Shown one piece after another: positions 34,901 to 41,853 of a DNA stretch of 64,000 nucleotides. Position numbers and translations under genes: made by a program. A model generated the notes under the pieces. It had not been told where the DNA came from, ran no database searches, and saw only the letters and a list, made by a program, of their open reading frames with translations. Source of the stretch: Adlercreutzia equolifaciens DSM 19450 (GTDB taxonomy: Bacteria; Actinomycetota; Coriobacteriia; Coriobacteriales; Eggerthellaceae); assembly GCF_000478885.1 (NCBI RefSeq), contig NC_022567.1, positions 62,001 to 126,000 on the forward strand, given 5' to 3'. The stretch's first letter is position 1. Each line of letters begins with the position of its first letter.

Positions 34901-36816
34901 GTCTGGGACAGGCCGCCCAGATAATCCATGAAGCCGCCGTCGAGATCGAACCTACTCAGGCCGAGGGCGCTTGTGAACACCACGGGCAGAACCACTCCGG
35001 AGGTCCCTGCGGAGCGCGCCAGCTCGCGCTGGACCCACACGGCCGAGACCGCCCTATGCTCCAATCCTCCGGCAAGCTCGTTCTGGACGCCCCTCATCTG
35101 GGCCTCGACGGACGCATCGGCCGAGGGGCGGCATGCCACCGGGAGAAGGGTGGTGAAGTCGCCCACCACCTTGTCTATGTCGGGATGGACCTCGGGGCGG
35201 TCGAAGATGGTCAGGTTCAGCGTCACGCCGCCCCCTCCGCTCCAGGCTGACAGCACCCTCGCGTAGCAAGCAAGCAGGACTGCCGAGGGTGTGATGCCGT
35301 GCAGCCGGGCCTTTTCCTTGACCGCCGACCATTCGGGCTCGGCAACCGTCCGCCACAGGCGCTCGAACCTCCCTTCCCCGACCGTCGAGGGGTCGGCGGC
35401 GAGGGGGAGCTGCGGCGCGGGCGGCAGCTCGGGCAAGCGCGAGCGCCAGTAGCCCTCCGCCTCTTCAACCTCGCGACCGTCTCTCCGGTGCCCGACGACG
35501 AAATCCCTGAACGTCAGGCCGATGCCGGGGAGGTCGGCCCCGGGGTTCTCGTAGAGTTCGGCCAGTTCGGCGAGAACGGTCATAACGCTAAGTGCGTCAA
35601 GCACCGTATAGTCGAAGCAGAATACAAGTCGAGTTTGCTTTCCTGATTCTTCATGCCAAGAAATTGAGACCACGCGATGAAGAGGGGGTTTTGCCAATGC
35701 GAATACAGTACGTTTAATCTCTTCGAGTTGCTGCTTTGCTTCAGAGCTATTTGCGCATTCAGCTCGCTCTATGTGTCCGATTTTGGAAGACGGTGCAATG
35801 GATTGAGTTCCGTCTTCTTCGACCGATGCTCTCATCATTCCGTGTCTCTTCTGCACTTTGCCCCATGCAGCATCAAGCCGATCAAGATCGATTTCGTCTA
35901 CTGCGAATATCTGGCAGTAGGTTGTGCCAACGGTGGCTTGGCTGGATGAGTCTCCGCGGCTCACCAGATAAGCGTGTTGTATTTCCGTCAAAGGAAAACT
36001 CTCGTATTCTTTTGACGGATCTACCTCAATGAGAGCTTCCTGCTTTGGGGGAGCTTCTCTTTTCCTGAGCGTCTTGCAAAACTCACTTAGATTTTCCGTA
36101 TCAAAAAGAAGCTGAAGGCGAGCATCCTCGTATCCGAGTGCCCGCACTCTGCCGATGACTCGTGATGCCATGAGGCTGTCGCCGCCCAGCTCGAAGAAGT
36201 TCGACTCCCTTCCGACGGGCCCCGCATCGAGCAGCTCCTCCCACACCGACGCCACGGCGCGCTCCGCTTCGGTGGCCGGTTCGGACAGGGAGGATGCGGA
36301 CGGGGCCGCTTCGGGGGCCATGCCGGCCAAGGCCTTTCGATCGACCTTCCCGTTCGCGCTCAAGGGCCACTCGTCTAGGACCGTCACGTCATGGGGGACG
36401 AAGTAGGAGGGAAGGAGCCCGGCCACGCGGGACAGCACCCCGGCCGGATCCACGTCAGCCCCCTCGTCGGCGACCACGAACGCATGCACCACCGAGCGCT
36501 CGCGCTCGCCGGCCACGACGGCCACGGCCCCCTTCACCCCGGGGCATCCGGCCACGGCGGCCTCGACCTCGCCCAGCTCCACCCTGTGGCCGCGTATCTT
36601 CACCTGCTGCTGGGAATCCTTGCGACCGAGGAACTCCAAGACGGCTCCGGGCCAGTAGCGGCCCATGTCCCCCGTCCGGTACCAGCGCCCCCCGTCCTCG
36701 ACGAAGGAGGCGGCCGTCTTCCCCGGATCGCCCAGATACCCGTCGGCCAGGCTCCCCCCGCCGATCCACAGCTCGCCGGGCACCCAGTCGGGGCAGTCGA
36801 GGCCGTCCTCGCCCAC
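28969..36816 (-). CDS. NRPS, second frame of a disrupted gene: (A)-PCP / Cy-A-MT-PCP / Cy-A-PCP
   Basis: Reading frame of 2615 residues beginning at a GTG inside the first adenylation domain, without a ribosome site; it is really the continuation of the gene that starts at 39352. Order: end of A1 (to about 180); PCP1 (LGGDSLMASRV near 212); Cy2 (272-690, FDYTVLDALS); A2 (from 707); embedded methyltransferase-like insert (about 1132-1470, VADFGCRSGRIS); PCP2 (YGGDSLSATRM near 1540); Cy3 (from 1602, FDNTMVDGVS); A3 (from 2047); and PCP3 (LGGDSLMAMRM near 2562). Specificity residues in A2 and A3 read DLFNLSMIW, a close match to the cysteine code. Feeds the next protein through its docking domain. 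Confidence 0.88.
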   Translation of the reverse strand: MGEDGLDCPDWVPGELWIGGGSLADGYLGDPGKTAASFVEDGGRWYRTGDMGRYWPGAVLEFLGRKDSQQQVKIRGHRVELGEVEAAVAGCPGVKGAVAVVAGERERSVVHAFVVADEGADVDPAGVLSRVAGLLPSYFVPHDVTVLDEWPLSANGKVDRKALAGMAPEAAPSASSLSEPATEAERAVASVWEELLDAGPVGRESNFFELGGDSLMASRVIGRVRALGYEDARLQLLFDTENLSEFCKTLRKREAPPKQEALIEVDPSKEYESFPLTEIQHAYLVSRGDSSSQATVGTTYCQIFAVDEIDLDRLDAAWGKVQKRHGMMRASVEEDGTQSIAPSSKIGHIERAECANSSEAKQQLEEIKRTVFALAKPPLHRVVSISWHEESGKQTRLVFCFDYTVLDALSVMTVLAELAELYENPGADLPGIGLTFRDFVVGHRRDGREVEEAEGYWRSRLPELPPAPQLPLAADPSTVGEGRFERLWRTVAEPEWSAVKEKARLHGITPSAVLLACYARVLSAWSGGGGVTLNLTIFDRPEVHPDIDKVVGDFTTLLPVACRPSADASVEAQMRGVQNELAGGLEHRAVSAVWVQRELARSAGTSGVVLPVVFTSALGLSRFDLDGGFMDYLGGLSQTPQVWLDHQAMERGGGVMLSWDYVSELFPDGMIADMFDAYCSAVSSLAASDWSEPFPNLLPPSQRAARAEANSEGADLGGGTLHGRFFARAQAEPDAPALRWGADGEATYGELAGRALRIAGGLAAAGVGEGDRVAVRLPKGPGQVAAVLGVLAAGAAYVPVGVSQPEARAALILEQAGASLCVDSTELARLEAADPLPAPAGPSERALAYVIYTSGSTGVPKGVAVSHAAAWNTIADVVRRWGMGPGDAVLGVSALDFDLSVFDIFGALSFGAAVVLPDEEERRDASAWRELVSSRGVTVWNSAPALLDVMLDDGPGAAAGLRLALVSGDWVPLGLRSKLPEGVLLVAMGGATEAGIWSNYFEVGEVDPSWSSIPYGRPLSNQSFRVVGEDGLDCPDWVPGELWIGGGSLADGYLGDPGKTAASFVEDGGRWYRTGDMGRYWPGAVLEFLGRKDSQQQVKIRGHRVELGEVEAAVAGCPGVKGAVAVVAGEREHLFAVAIPAISEAPIASISERSPVENREAEHTRLTALSNILIKERGLSNDRLFTNEQSDESSSRYHAVMEMLSRNTSNCSTVCRDNTLEEAADFYEKILTEAADPSTLYESDRFSPEALFLSRNSSQRIIKDAIATIKAMAETLGRKLKVADFGCRSGRISALLLPEVADTISEYHLLDTSQSMLDMAKTRLDDFSEKVRTAKLTKVVDQDIHARFDVVVSINAIHTMEEPSEAISALGETLAADGRAFIVDPTEFAPSAMVTAAIAQCAFGDGEPSGLLSPEKWIDSLSEKGLRADWVKIDDGLFISLSSRTSPPIDLTLLRSTLEKEVPAYMVPEHLGILPSQPLSRNGKVDKGSVKDWAELYCSFCDASDNYIEPNGEIEKKVSSIWSKFLGGRRVGRYDGFFEYGGDSLSATRMISALSKIGIKASLKELFASGNLADFCKGLSISSPNNSKAITINEELRFEPFDLTEVQRAYTIGRTSGLDLGKVGSYCFFMFETSEYSHDRFASAWRILLERHGALRTLLVKNGEKQQVYRSSDLNLPLAVQNAMDSKDARKIVEQAMSHRSIDLTKSPGFEALSAVYSSGAVVGIGFDNTMVDGVSMSTVLAELAELYENPGADLPGIGLTFRDFVVGHRRDGREVEEAEGYWRSRLPELPPAPQLPLAADPSTVGEGRFERLWRTVAEPEWSAVKEKARLHGITPSAVLLACYARVLSAWSGGGGVTLNLTIFDRPEVHPDIDKVVGDFTTLLPVACRPSADASVEAQMRGVQNELAGGLEHRAVSAVWVQRELARSAGTSGVVLPVVFTSALGLSRFDLDGGFMDYLGGLSQTPQVWLDHQAMERGGGVMLSWDYVSELFPDGMIADMFDAYCSAVSSLAASDWSEPFPDLLPPSQRAARAEANSEGADLGGGTLHGRFFARAQAEPDAPALRWGADGEATYGELAGRALRIAGGLAAAGVGEGDRVAVRLPKGPGQVAAVLGVLAAGAAYVPVGVSQPEARAALILEQAGASLCVDSTELARLEAADPLPAPAGPSERALAYVIYTSGSTGVPKGVAVSHAAAWNTIADVVRRWGMGPGDAVLGVSALDFDLSVFDIFGALSFGAAVVLPDEEERRDASAWRELVSSRGVTVWNSAPALLDVMLDDGPGAAAGLRLALVSGDWVPLGLRSKLPEGVLLVAMGGATEAGIWSNYFEVGEVDPSWSSIPYGRPLSNQSFRVVGEDGLDCPDWVPGELWIGGGSLADGYLGDPGKTAASFVEDGGRWYRTGDMGRYWPGAVLEFLGRKDSQQQVKIRGHRVELGEVEAAVAGCPGVKGAVAVVAGERERSVVHAFVVADEGADVDPAGVLSRVAGLLPSYFVPHDVTVLDEWPLSANGKVDRKALAGMAPEAAPSASSLSEPATEAERAVASVWEELLDAGPVGRESNFFELGGDSLMAMRMTSALEKRLGFKIGLQEFISDPTVAGICQKIDTTCGDTYEEGTL
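29111..31602. repeat. GC-rich A-domain cassette, copy C (module 3)
   Basis: Bases 29442-31602 match 33420-35580 almost perfectly; I noticed only two differences (30753/34731 and 31138/35116). Bases 29111-30774 also match 36167-37813, apart from 17 bp missing there. The cassette runs from the PCP/A10 region back through the A domain into the second half of Cy. It is about 70% GC by eye, versus 45-50% in the flanking NRPS sequence. Confidence 0.9.
33420..35580. repeat. GC-rich A-domain cassette, copy B (module 2)
   Basis: 2161-bp near-identical copy of 29442-31602. The left boundary is exactly where the methyltransferase insert begins and the right boundary lies within the Cy2 domain just after the catalytic DxxxxDxxS region. 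Both edges drop abruptly into AT-richer, unrelated sequence. Confidence 0.9.
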
Positions 36817-37813
36817 GACGCGGAAGGACTGGTTGGAGAGGGGTCTGCCGTAGGGGATCGACCTCCCCGACCTCGAAGTAGTTCGACCATATGCCGGCCT
36901 CGGTCGCGCCGCCCATGGCCACGAGCAGCACCCCCTCGGGCAGCTTCGAGCGCAGACCCAGCGGCACCCAGTCGCCGGAGACGAGGGCCAACCGCAGACC
37001 GGCCGCGGCCCCGGGGCCGTCGTCGAGCATCACGTCCAGCAGGGCGGGGGCCGAGTTCCACACCGTCACGCCCCGGGACGAGACGAGCTCGCGCCACGCC
37101 GATGCGTCGCGGCGCTCCTCCTCGTCGGGCAGCACGACGGCGGCTCCGAACGAGAGGGCCCCGAAGATGTCGAACACGGAGAGGTCGAAGTCAAGGGCCG
37201 ACACGCCCAGGACCGCATCTCCCGGCCCCATGCCCCATCGGCGCACGACATCGGCGATGGTGTTCCACGCGGCGGCGTGGCTCACCGCCACCCCCTTCGG
37301 CACCCCGGTGGAGCCGGACGTGTAGATCACGTAGGCCAGCGCGCGCTCGGAGGGGCCGGCGGGCGCGGGGAGGGGGTCGGCCGCCTCGAGGCGGGCCAGC
37401 TCGGTGGAGTCGACGCACAGGGACGCGCCCGCCTGTTCGAGGATGAGCGCCGCGCGGGCCTCGGGCTGGGAGACGCCGACGGGGACGTACGCCGCCCCGG
37501 CGGCCAGCACGCCCAGCACGGCTGCCACCTGGCCGGGCCCCTTCGGGAGCCTGACGGCCACGCGGTCGCCCTCGCCCACGCCGGCGGCGGCGAGCCCCCC
37601 GGCGATGCGCAGGGCGCGGCCGGCAAGCTCCCCGTAGGTCGCCTCGCCGTCGGCTCCCCACCGCAGCGCCGGGGCATCCGGCTCGGCCTGGGCGCGGGCG
37701 AAGAACCGTCCGTGGAGCGTCCCGCCGCCGAGGTCGGCCCCCTCCGAGTTCGCCTCGGCGCGCGCCGCGCGCTGCGAAGGGGGCAGCAGGTCGGGGAACG
37801 GCTCCGACCAGTC
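36167..37813. repeat. GC-rich A-domain cassette, copy A (module 1)
   Basis: Corresponds to 29111-30774 and lacks 17 bp at 36855-36861. It covers PCP1, the whole A1 and the linker to Cy1, but not the Cy part shared by the other two copies. Confidence 0.9.
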
Positions 37814-39352
37814 GTTTTCGCAGTAGAAGCGCACTGCTGTGCAATATGCCTCAAACATCTGTTTGGCTATTTTGTCATCAAGCAATTCGGAAACGTAATC
37901 CCACGCCAAAAGCAACCCGTTTTTATGATCGTATATCTGATGATCCAGCAATACCTGTGGTGTTTCTGCTAGCATCTTCGACAAGGGACCGAAAACATCT
38001 TCCACTTTGTTGGAGATAAATTGGGTGCCGATATTGCTAGCGAATACAACAGGGGCTTTCTTGGGATCGTTTGGGCAACGGTGAGAAAGCTCTCTCAAAA
38101 CCTCTACAGCTCCAAATGAAGAGTGCGCAACATCCTGCTGAAAGCGTCCTTGCATTTGAGAAGCTAGTTCAAGAAGGGAAATTGCGTTTGCGCAATCAGC
38201 CTCAAGAAGGATAAGAGAGGTGAAGTCGGATACGATCTTGTCAACGTCTGGGTGAATTGGTTTTCTGTTGAACAGCGGAAGGTTGAGAAGAAATTTCTTG
38301 TCTTCGCTCCATCGAGAAAGAGCCTTGGCATAAACAGCGGCGATGCCCATAGATTGGGTAACCCCGATTTGCCGTCCTTTCTCGGTGAAGTTCTTCCAAG
38401 ACTTAGAATCAATTAAGTACTCCATACGAGTGAATTGAGATCTTTTGACACTCTCCATAGGGGCTTTCAGTGGCAAAGAGGGGCCGCCTGGCATGTTGTC
38501 TATTCGATTCAGCCAGTATTCTCTATCCTCGTTTCGTGCGTCTTCTCCGATTCCGGTTCTTCTCGCATACTCCATGAAGTCTATCTCGATGGGGGCGAGA
38601 TCCGTTCCGTCGTAGAGATGCGCTAGATCCTCTAAGAGAACTTGGATGCTAAGCACATCAGCTGCAAGAAGATCGACGTTGATATGCATGATAGTGCGTT
38701 TCGGTGATACGACAGTAAGGCGTACATCTATGAGATCGTCTTGCTCGATGTCGAAACGTAGGTGACTTAATTCTTGGCGAATACCTTCAATCCTCGAGTC
38801 GGGATTGCCTGCTCCTTCCACTCTGTAGGTGGTTAGTCCCTTCCAAGTTACTTTGTCTTCGATGCGGGCTGTTCCGTCATCAGAGAACCGGGCGCGCAGC
38901 ATGGGATGCCTTAGAATAAGAAGTTCCACTGCGCGTTCGAGTTTGGCCGCATCGAGAGATCCGCATTCGAATTCCATATAAGCGTGACAAGCGGTTCCCC
39001 CTAGCTCCTGTCCGTCTCGCCTTCCAACCATATAGGCATGTTGGACGGACGTGATCGGAAAGGGGTCGCCTTTGCTGTAATTTGCGGAACCGAGGAGAGG
39101 GCTGCCATTAGACGAGCTTCTCGCAGACCTCTCTCTTGCAAAATTTACCCAAGAAGCCATACAGGGATTCGAAACCAATTCTGAAAAGGTAACATTGCAG
39201 CCATTCTTTGTTAGCAACCCAGCTATTCTCATAATGTCAAGAGATCCTAGCCCCAAACTGATAAGATTATCCGAAGGGCTTAGTTCTTCTTTTGACAGTC
39301 CGAGCATTTCCCCAACAAGCTTTCCAACTAGCTCCACGCATACTTCAGACAT
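36455..39352 (-). CDS. NRPS loading and first module, frameshifted: ArCP-Cy-A(Cys)
   Basis: Starts at the ATG at 39352 (AAGGG upstream); longer starts upstream would run into the divergent promoter. True coding continues about 830 residues to 36861, where a 17-bp deletion shifts the frame; the residues after that are out of frame up to the stop at 36455. Domains: aryl carrier domain (1-75, LGLGSLDIMRI with the phosphopantetheine Ser); heterocyclisation domain (about 99-520) with DLLAADVLS, an exact DxxxxDxxS; adenylation domain from 545 with YTSGSTGVPKG near 676 and cysteine-type specificity residues. This is the PchE/HMWP2-type start of a siderophore line: the aryl group enters here and the first cysteine is added and cyclised. 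With the 28969-36816 frame it would make one protein of about 3460 residues. Confidence 0.85.
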   Translation of the reverse strand: MSEVCVELVGKLVGEMLGLSKEELSPSDNLISLGLGSLDIMRIAGLLTKNGCNVTFSELVSNPCMASWVNFARERSARSSSNGSPLLGSANYSKGDPFPITSVQHAYMVGRRDGQELGGTACHAYMEFECGSLDAAKLERAVELLILRHPMLRARFSDDGTARIEDKVTWKGLTTYRVEGAGNPDSRIEGIRQELSHLRFDIEQDDLIDVRLTVVSPKRTIMHINVDLLAADVLSIQVLLEDLAHLYDGTDLAPIEIDFMEYARRTGIGEDARNEDREYWLNRIDNMPGGPSLPLKAPMESVKRSQFTRMEYLIDSKSWKNFTEKGRQIGVTQSMGIAAVYAKALSRWSEDKKFLLNLPLFNRKPIHPDVDKIVSDFTSLILLEADCANAISLLELASQMQGRFQQDVAHSSFGAVEVLRELSHRCPNDPKKAPVVFASNIGTQFISNKVEDVFGPLSKMLAETPQVLLDHQIYDHKNGLLLAWDYVSELLDDKIAKQMFEAYCTAVRFYCENDWSEPFPDLLPPSQRAARAEANSEGADLGGGTLHGRFFARAQAEPDAPALRWGADGEATYGELAGRALRIAGGLAAAGVGEGDRVAVRLPKGPGQVAAVLGVLAAGAAYVPVGVSQPEARAALILEQAGASLCVDSTELARLEAADPLPAPAGPSERALAYVIYTSGSTGVPKGVAVSHAAAWNTIADVVRRWGMGPGDAVLGVSALDFDLSVFDIFGALSFGAAVVLPDEEERRDASAWRELVSSRGVTVWNSAPALLDVMLDDGPGAAAGLRLALVSGDWVPLGLRSKLPEGVLLVAMGGATEAGIWSNYFEVGEVDPLRQTPLQPVLPRRGRGRPRLPRLGARRAVDRRGEPGRRVSGRSGEDGRLLRRGRGALVPDGGHGPLLARSRLGVPRSQGFPAAGEDTRPQGGAGRGRGRRGRMPRGEGGRGRRGRRARALGGACVRGRRRGG
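36855..36861. other. Site of 17-bp deletion between direct repeats (frameshift in A1)
   Basis: A single GGATCGA is present here. In the two sister copies (29799-29822 and the equivalent site in module 2) GGATCGA occurs twice, 17 bp apart. Loss of one repeat plus the intervening 10 bp gives the frameshift separating the two NRPS-A reading frames. Confidence 0.9.
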
Positions 39353-39395
39353 GCCAACCGCCCTTTCAAGCAATAAGTCTTTGAATATAAGGCAT

Positions 39396-39429
39396 ACTAA
39401 CATAATGTTAGCTATAGTATACTTATAGC
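39396..39429. promoter_or_regulatory. Divergent promoter/operator between NRPS operon and aryl-AMP ligase
   Basis: AT-rich 145-bp gap (39353-39497) between divergent genes. It holds a perfect palindrome CTAACATAATGTTAG (39397-39411) directly joined to a second inverted repeat, GCTATA (39411-39416) and TATAGC (39424-39429), around GTATAC. This is what a regulator dimer site looks like. Candidate proteins are the DtxR-like (45445) or TetR (41717) regulators of the cluster. It resembles no classical DtxR or Fur box exactly. Confidence 0.55.
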
Positions 39430-39497
39430 GAAAGGGTTGTTGTTTGCAAATATTGCGCAAATATCTTCTAAGGCTTCGGATGGCAGAAGGGGGTTTT

Positions 39498-41039
39498 ATG
39501 AGAAGGGCAACCGACGTTGGTTTCACTCTTGTTGAACGTATTGCGCAATGGGAGCGTGAATATGGGGCAAATATTGCGGTTCGCGACAGAGAAACCACGT
39601 ATACTTACACTGAGCTATTTGATGCGGCAAGGCGATTCGCCTCTTGCCTTGCTTCGGAGGGGATAGAAGCTGGGGACAGGATCGTCCTTCAGCTTCCGAA
39701 CAAAGCTGAATCTCTTATAATCTTGTTCGGGTCAGTAATGAGAGGATGCATCCCCGTACTTGCTTTGCCGACTCATCGCAAAGCGGAAATCTCTCATTTC
39801 TGCTCAAAGTCAAATGCATCCTGCCTAATTGTTCCGTGTTCTTCCCCGGCTTATGATTACGAGTCCTTAGCAAAAGCCATCAAAAAGGACAATCCAAGGC
39901 TAAAATGTTTTGTCATCGGATCTTCCGATCAATATCGATCAGTTTCGGATATGCGCGGAGAGCTCTGGCAAGCCACAGCACCCCACTCCTCATCAATTTT
40001 GTTCCTGCTTCCGTCGGGTGGTACAACAGGACTCCCTAAACTTATTCCTCGCTCAAATTTCAGCTATGTGTACAATTTCGTGGAAGCGGCTTCCCGATCG
40101 CTTTTTTCCGAAAAAACAAAATACCTAGCAGCTTTGTCGATATGCCATAATTTGCCGCTCGCATGCCCCGGCGCACTTGGTGCGCTAGAAAAAGGAGGCA
40201 CCGTCATTTTGGCGGAAAGCGTGAGTCCCGATGAAGTGTTTCCATTGATCTCTTCTGCAAAAGTGACGACAATAACAGCAGTTCCATCGGCGGTAAACCT
40301 CTGGATGGACGCACTCGACTGGTATCCTGTTGATCTTTCAAGCCTTGAGTCCATCCATGTAGGAGGTGCGCGATTTACCGCAAAAGATGCCAAGAGGCTT
40401 TCTGCCGCTTTCTCTTGCGCTGTCCAGCAATCATACGGCATGACTGAAGGAATATTGACGCTGACAAGCCCTGAAGCGCCAGAGGAAATCGCCTTTACCA
40501 CCCAAGGCTTCCCCCTTTCCGAAAACGATCGCCCTCTTATCATCGGACAAGATGGGCAACCTTGCGCAGACGGCGAAGAAGGGGAATTGATATGGAAAGG
40601 ACCGTATCTGATGAGTGGATATTACGAAGATGAATATTCTACTCTGCGCTCTTTTGATTCGGAAGGATTTTATCATACGGGGGATTTAGCGGTGAGGGAT
40701 CCCTGCGGCAACTTCAAAATCACGGGACGTCTGAAAAACACAATAAACCGTGGCGGTGAGACTTTCTCGGCGGAAGACGTAGAGGCAAGTCTTAGAGAAA
40801 TGCCCGGCATCGTAGACGTAGCCGTCTGCGGGATACCGGATCAAGCCCTTGGCGAAAAGACGTGTGCGTTTATCGTTTGCAGCGGCGATGCGCCCAACTT
40901 GGAATCCATAAGGGAGTTTTTAAACAACATAGGAATCGCCCCATTCAAGCATCCAGACAGAGTAGAGATTCGTGAGTTGTTGCCCCTGACCCCCATAGGA
41001 AAAATTGATTTAAATGCTCTTAAGACCTCGATACGCTAG
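39498..41039 (+). CDS. Aryl-acid AMP ligase (EntE/DhbE/YbtE-like), loads the ArCP
   Basis: About 513 residues. Start ATG at 39498 chosen for AAGGGGG just upstream; ATGs at 39480 and earlier are possible. It matches the stand-alone siderophore starter ligases: LLPSGGTTGLPKLIPRS, LSICHNLPLACPGALG, VGGARFTAKDAKRL, QQSYGMTEGILTLTSP, TQGFPLS, and a final PIGKIDLNAL with the catalytic Lys. In DhbE the residue equivalent to the Cys of LACPG is a Ser that contacts the 3-hydroxyl of dihydroxybenzoate; Cys is typical of salicylate-type enzymes, so salicylate or a similar mono-substituted aryl acid is likely. It diverges from the NRPS operon and loads its ArCP. No salicylate synthase is seen nearby. Confidence 0.88.
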   Translation: MRRATDVGFTLVERIAQWEREYGANIAVRDRETTYTYTELFDAARRFASCLASEGIEAGDRIVLQLPNKAESLIILFGSVMRGCIPVLALPTHRKAEISHFCSKSNASCLIVPCSSPAYDYESLAKAIKKDNPRLKCFVIGSSDQYRSVSDMRGELWQATAPHSSSILFLLPSGGTTGLPKLIPRSNFSYVYNFVEAASRSLFSEKTKYLAALSICHNLPLACPGALGALEKGGTVILAESVSPDEVFPLISSAKVTTITAVPSAVNLWMDALDWYPVDLSSLESIHVGGARFTAKDAKRLSAAFSCAVQQSYGMTEGILTLTSPEAPEEIAFTTQGFPLSENDRPLIIGQDGQPCADGEEGELIWKGPYLMSGYYEDEYSTLRSFDSEGFYHTGDLAVRDPCGNFKITGRLKNTINRGGETFSAEDVEASLREMPGIVDVAVCGIPDQALGEKTCAFIVCSGDAPNLESIREFLNNIGIAPFKHPDRVEIRELLPLTPIGKIDLNALKTSIR

Positions 41040-41717
41040 TCAGCCCTTTAAAAAAATCTCTTCCAATCCGCCGAGAAGAGCATCGAGAAGGACTGAGAAC
41101 TGATGATCAAAAAAACTTCTCCTCAGGCTTTCTTCTTCGGTCAGGAGTTTGACCGTTTTTGCCAAAGCGGCAATACCGGGATCGGACGCAGAAAGCGCAC
41201 TCGCATACGAACCCCCCACCTCTTTGCGCACATCGTCCATTTTGTCCCTGTCATCCTCGGTAGCAACGAACGCGCAAGTTTGGCAAAGCAAAACGGAATA
41301 AACAAGAGTGGACCAATCGCCAAACCCAGCATCTCTCAGCACTTGAATGCCGCAATTGATAATGCGGTCGGATTCCCCAAGGCCAGGACCTACGGCAGCG
41401 AGTCTACGAGCGACTCCGGGGTACTTTCTCAGGGTGGAACGCATCCCCTCAAGAAGAAGCTTGAACCATCGTTTCCAATTCTCGCGAGGCTCAGGAAGGT
41501 CGATTTCGGCATTAACGTGCTCGATAACAAGATGTACCACATCTTCTCTTCGACCAACGTGGTAATTAATGACACCTGGGTACGCGTTAATTTCTTTAGC
41601 CAGTTGACGAATAGACCAACCATCTATGCCAAATTCTTTGGTGAGCTTCAAGGCGGCATCGCAGATAGAAGTCACGTCAATTGCTGGCAAGCTGGCTGTC
41701 TGGCGCGTCGACCCCAT
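41040..41717 (-). CDS. TetR-family transcriptional regulator
   Basis: 225 residues from the ATG at 41717 with AAAGGTG upstream; the longer frame has no support. The N-terminal helix-turn-helix (ICDAALKLTKEFGIDGWSIR then QLAKEINAYPGVINYHV) is typical of TetR, with a helical ligand-binding part after residue 65. Its stop abuts the stop of the aryl-AMP ligase (convergent, no spacer), and its start faces the ABC transporter pair across a 136-bp gap, so it likely controls those transporters or itself. The ligand is unknown; the metallophore or a precursor is plausible. Confidence 0.85.
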   Translation of the reverse strand: MGSTRQTASLPAIDVTSICDAALKLTKEFGIDGWSIRQLAKEINAYPGVINYHVGRREDVVHLVIEHVNAEIDLPEPRENWKRWFKLLLEGMRSTLRKYPGVARRLAAVGPGLGESDRIINCGIQVLRDAGFGDWSTLVYSVLLCQTCAFVATEDDRDKMDDVRKEVGGSYASALSASDPGIAALAKTVKLLTEEESLRRSFFDHQFSVLLDALLGGLEEIFLKG

Positions 41718-41853
41718 ATTCAGCACCTTTCTATTTGCTGGTTGCGACAGAATACCATTTTTTTGCACCCCCAGCGTAACGCGGTCAGTTTGCGGAAATA
41801 TTCAAGTCGCTGCAAGTGCAAAACAACGTCCTGGTAATAGAGCAGGAGGAGAA

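Noticed and set aside
28969..36816. The 2615-residue frame as an independent NRPS gene starting at 36816
   Set aside because: The start lies inside an A domain with no ribosome site, and comparison with the sister cassettes shows a 17-bp deletion linking it to the gene beginning at 39352.
29111..37813. Could the spaced repeats be a CRISPR array or transposon copies?
   Set aside because: Units are about 2 kb, encode in-frame A domains and have no terminal inverted repeats, transposase or short regular spacing.
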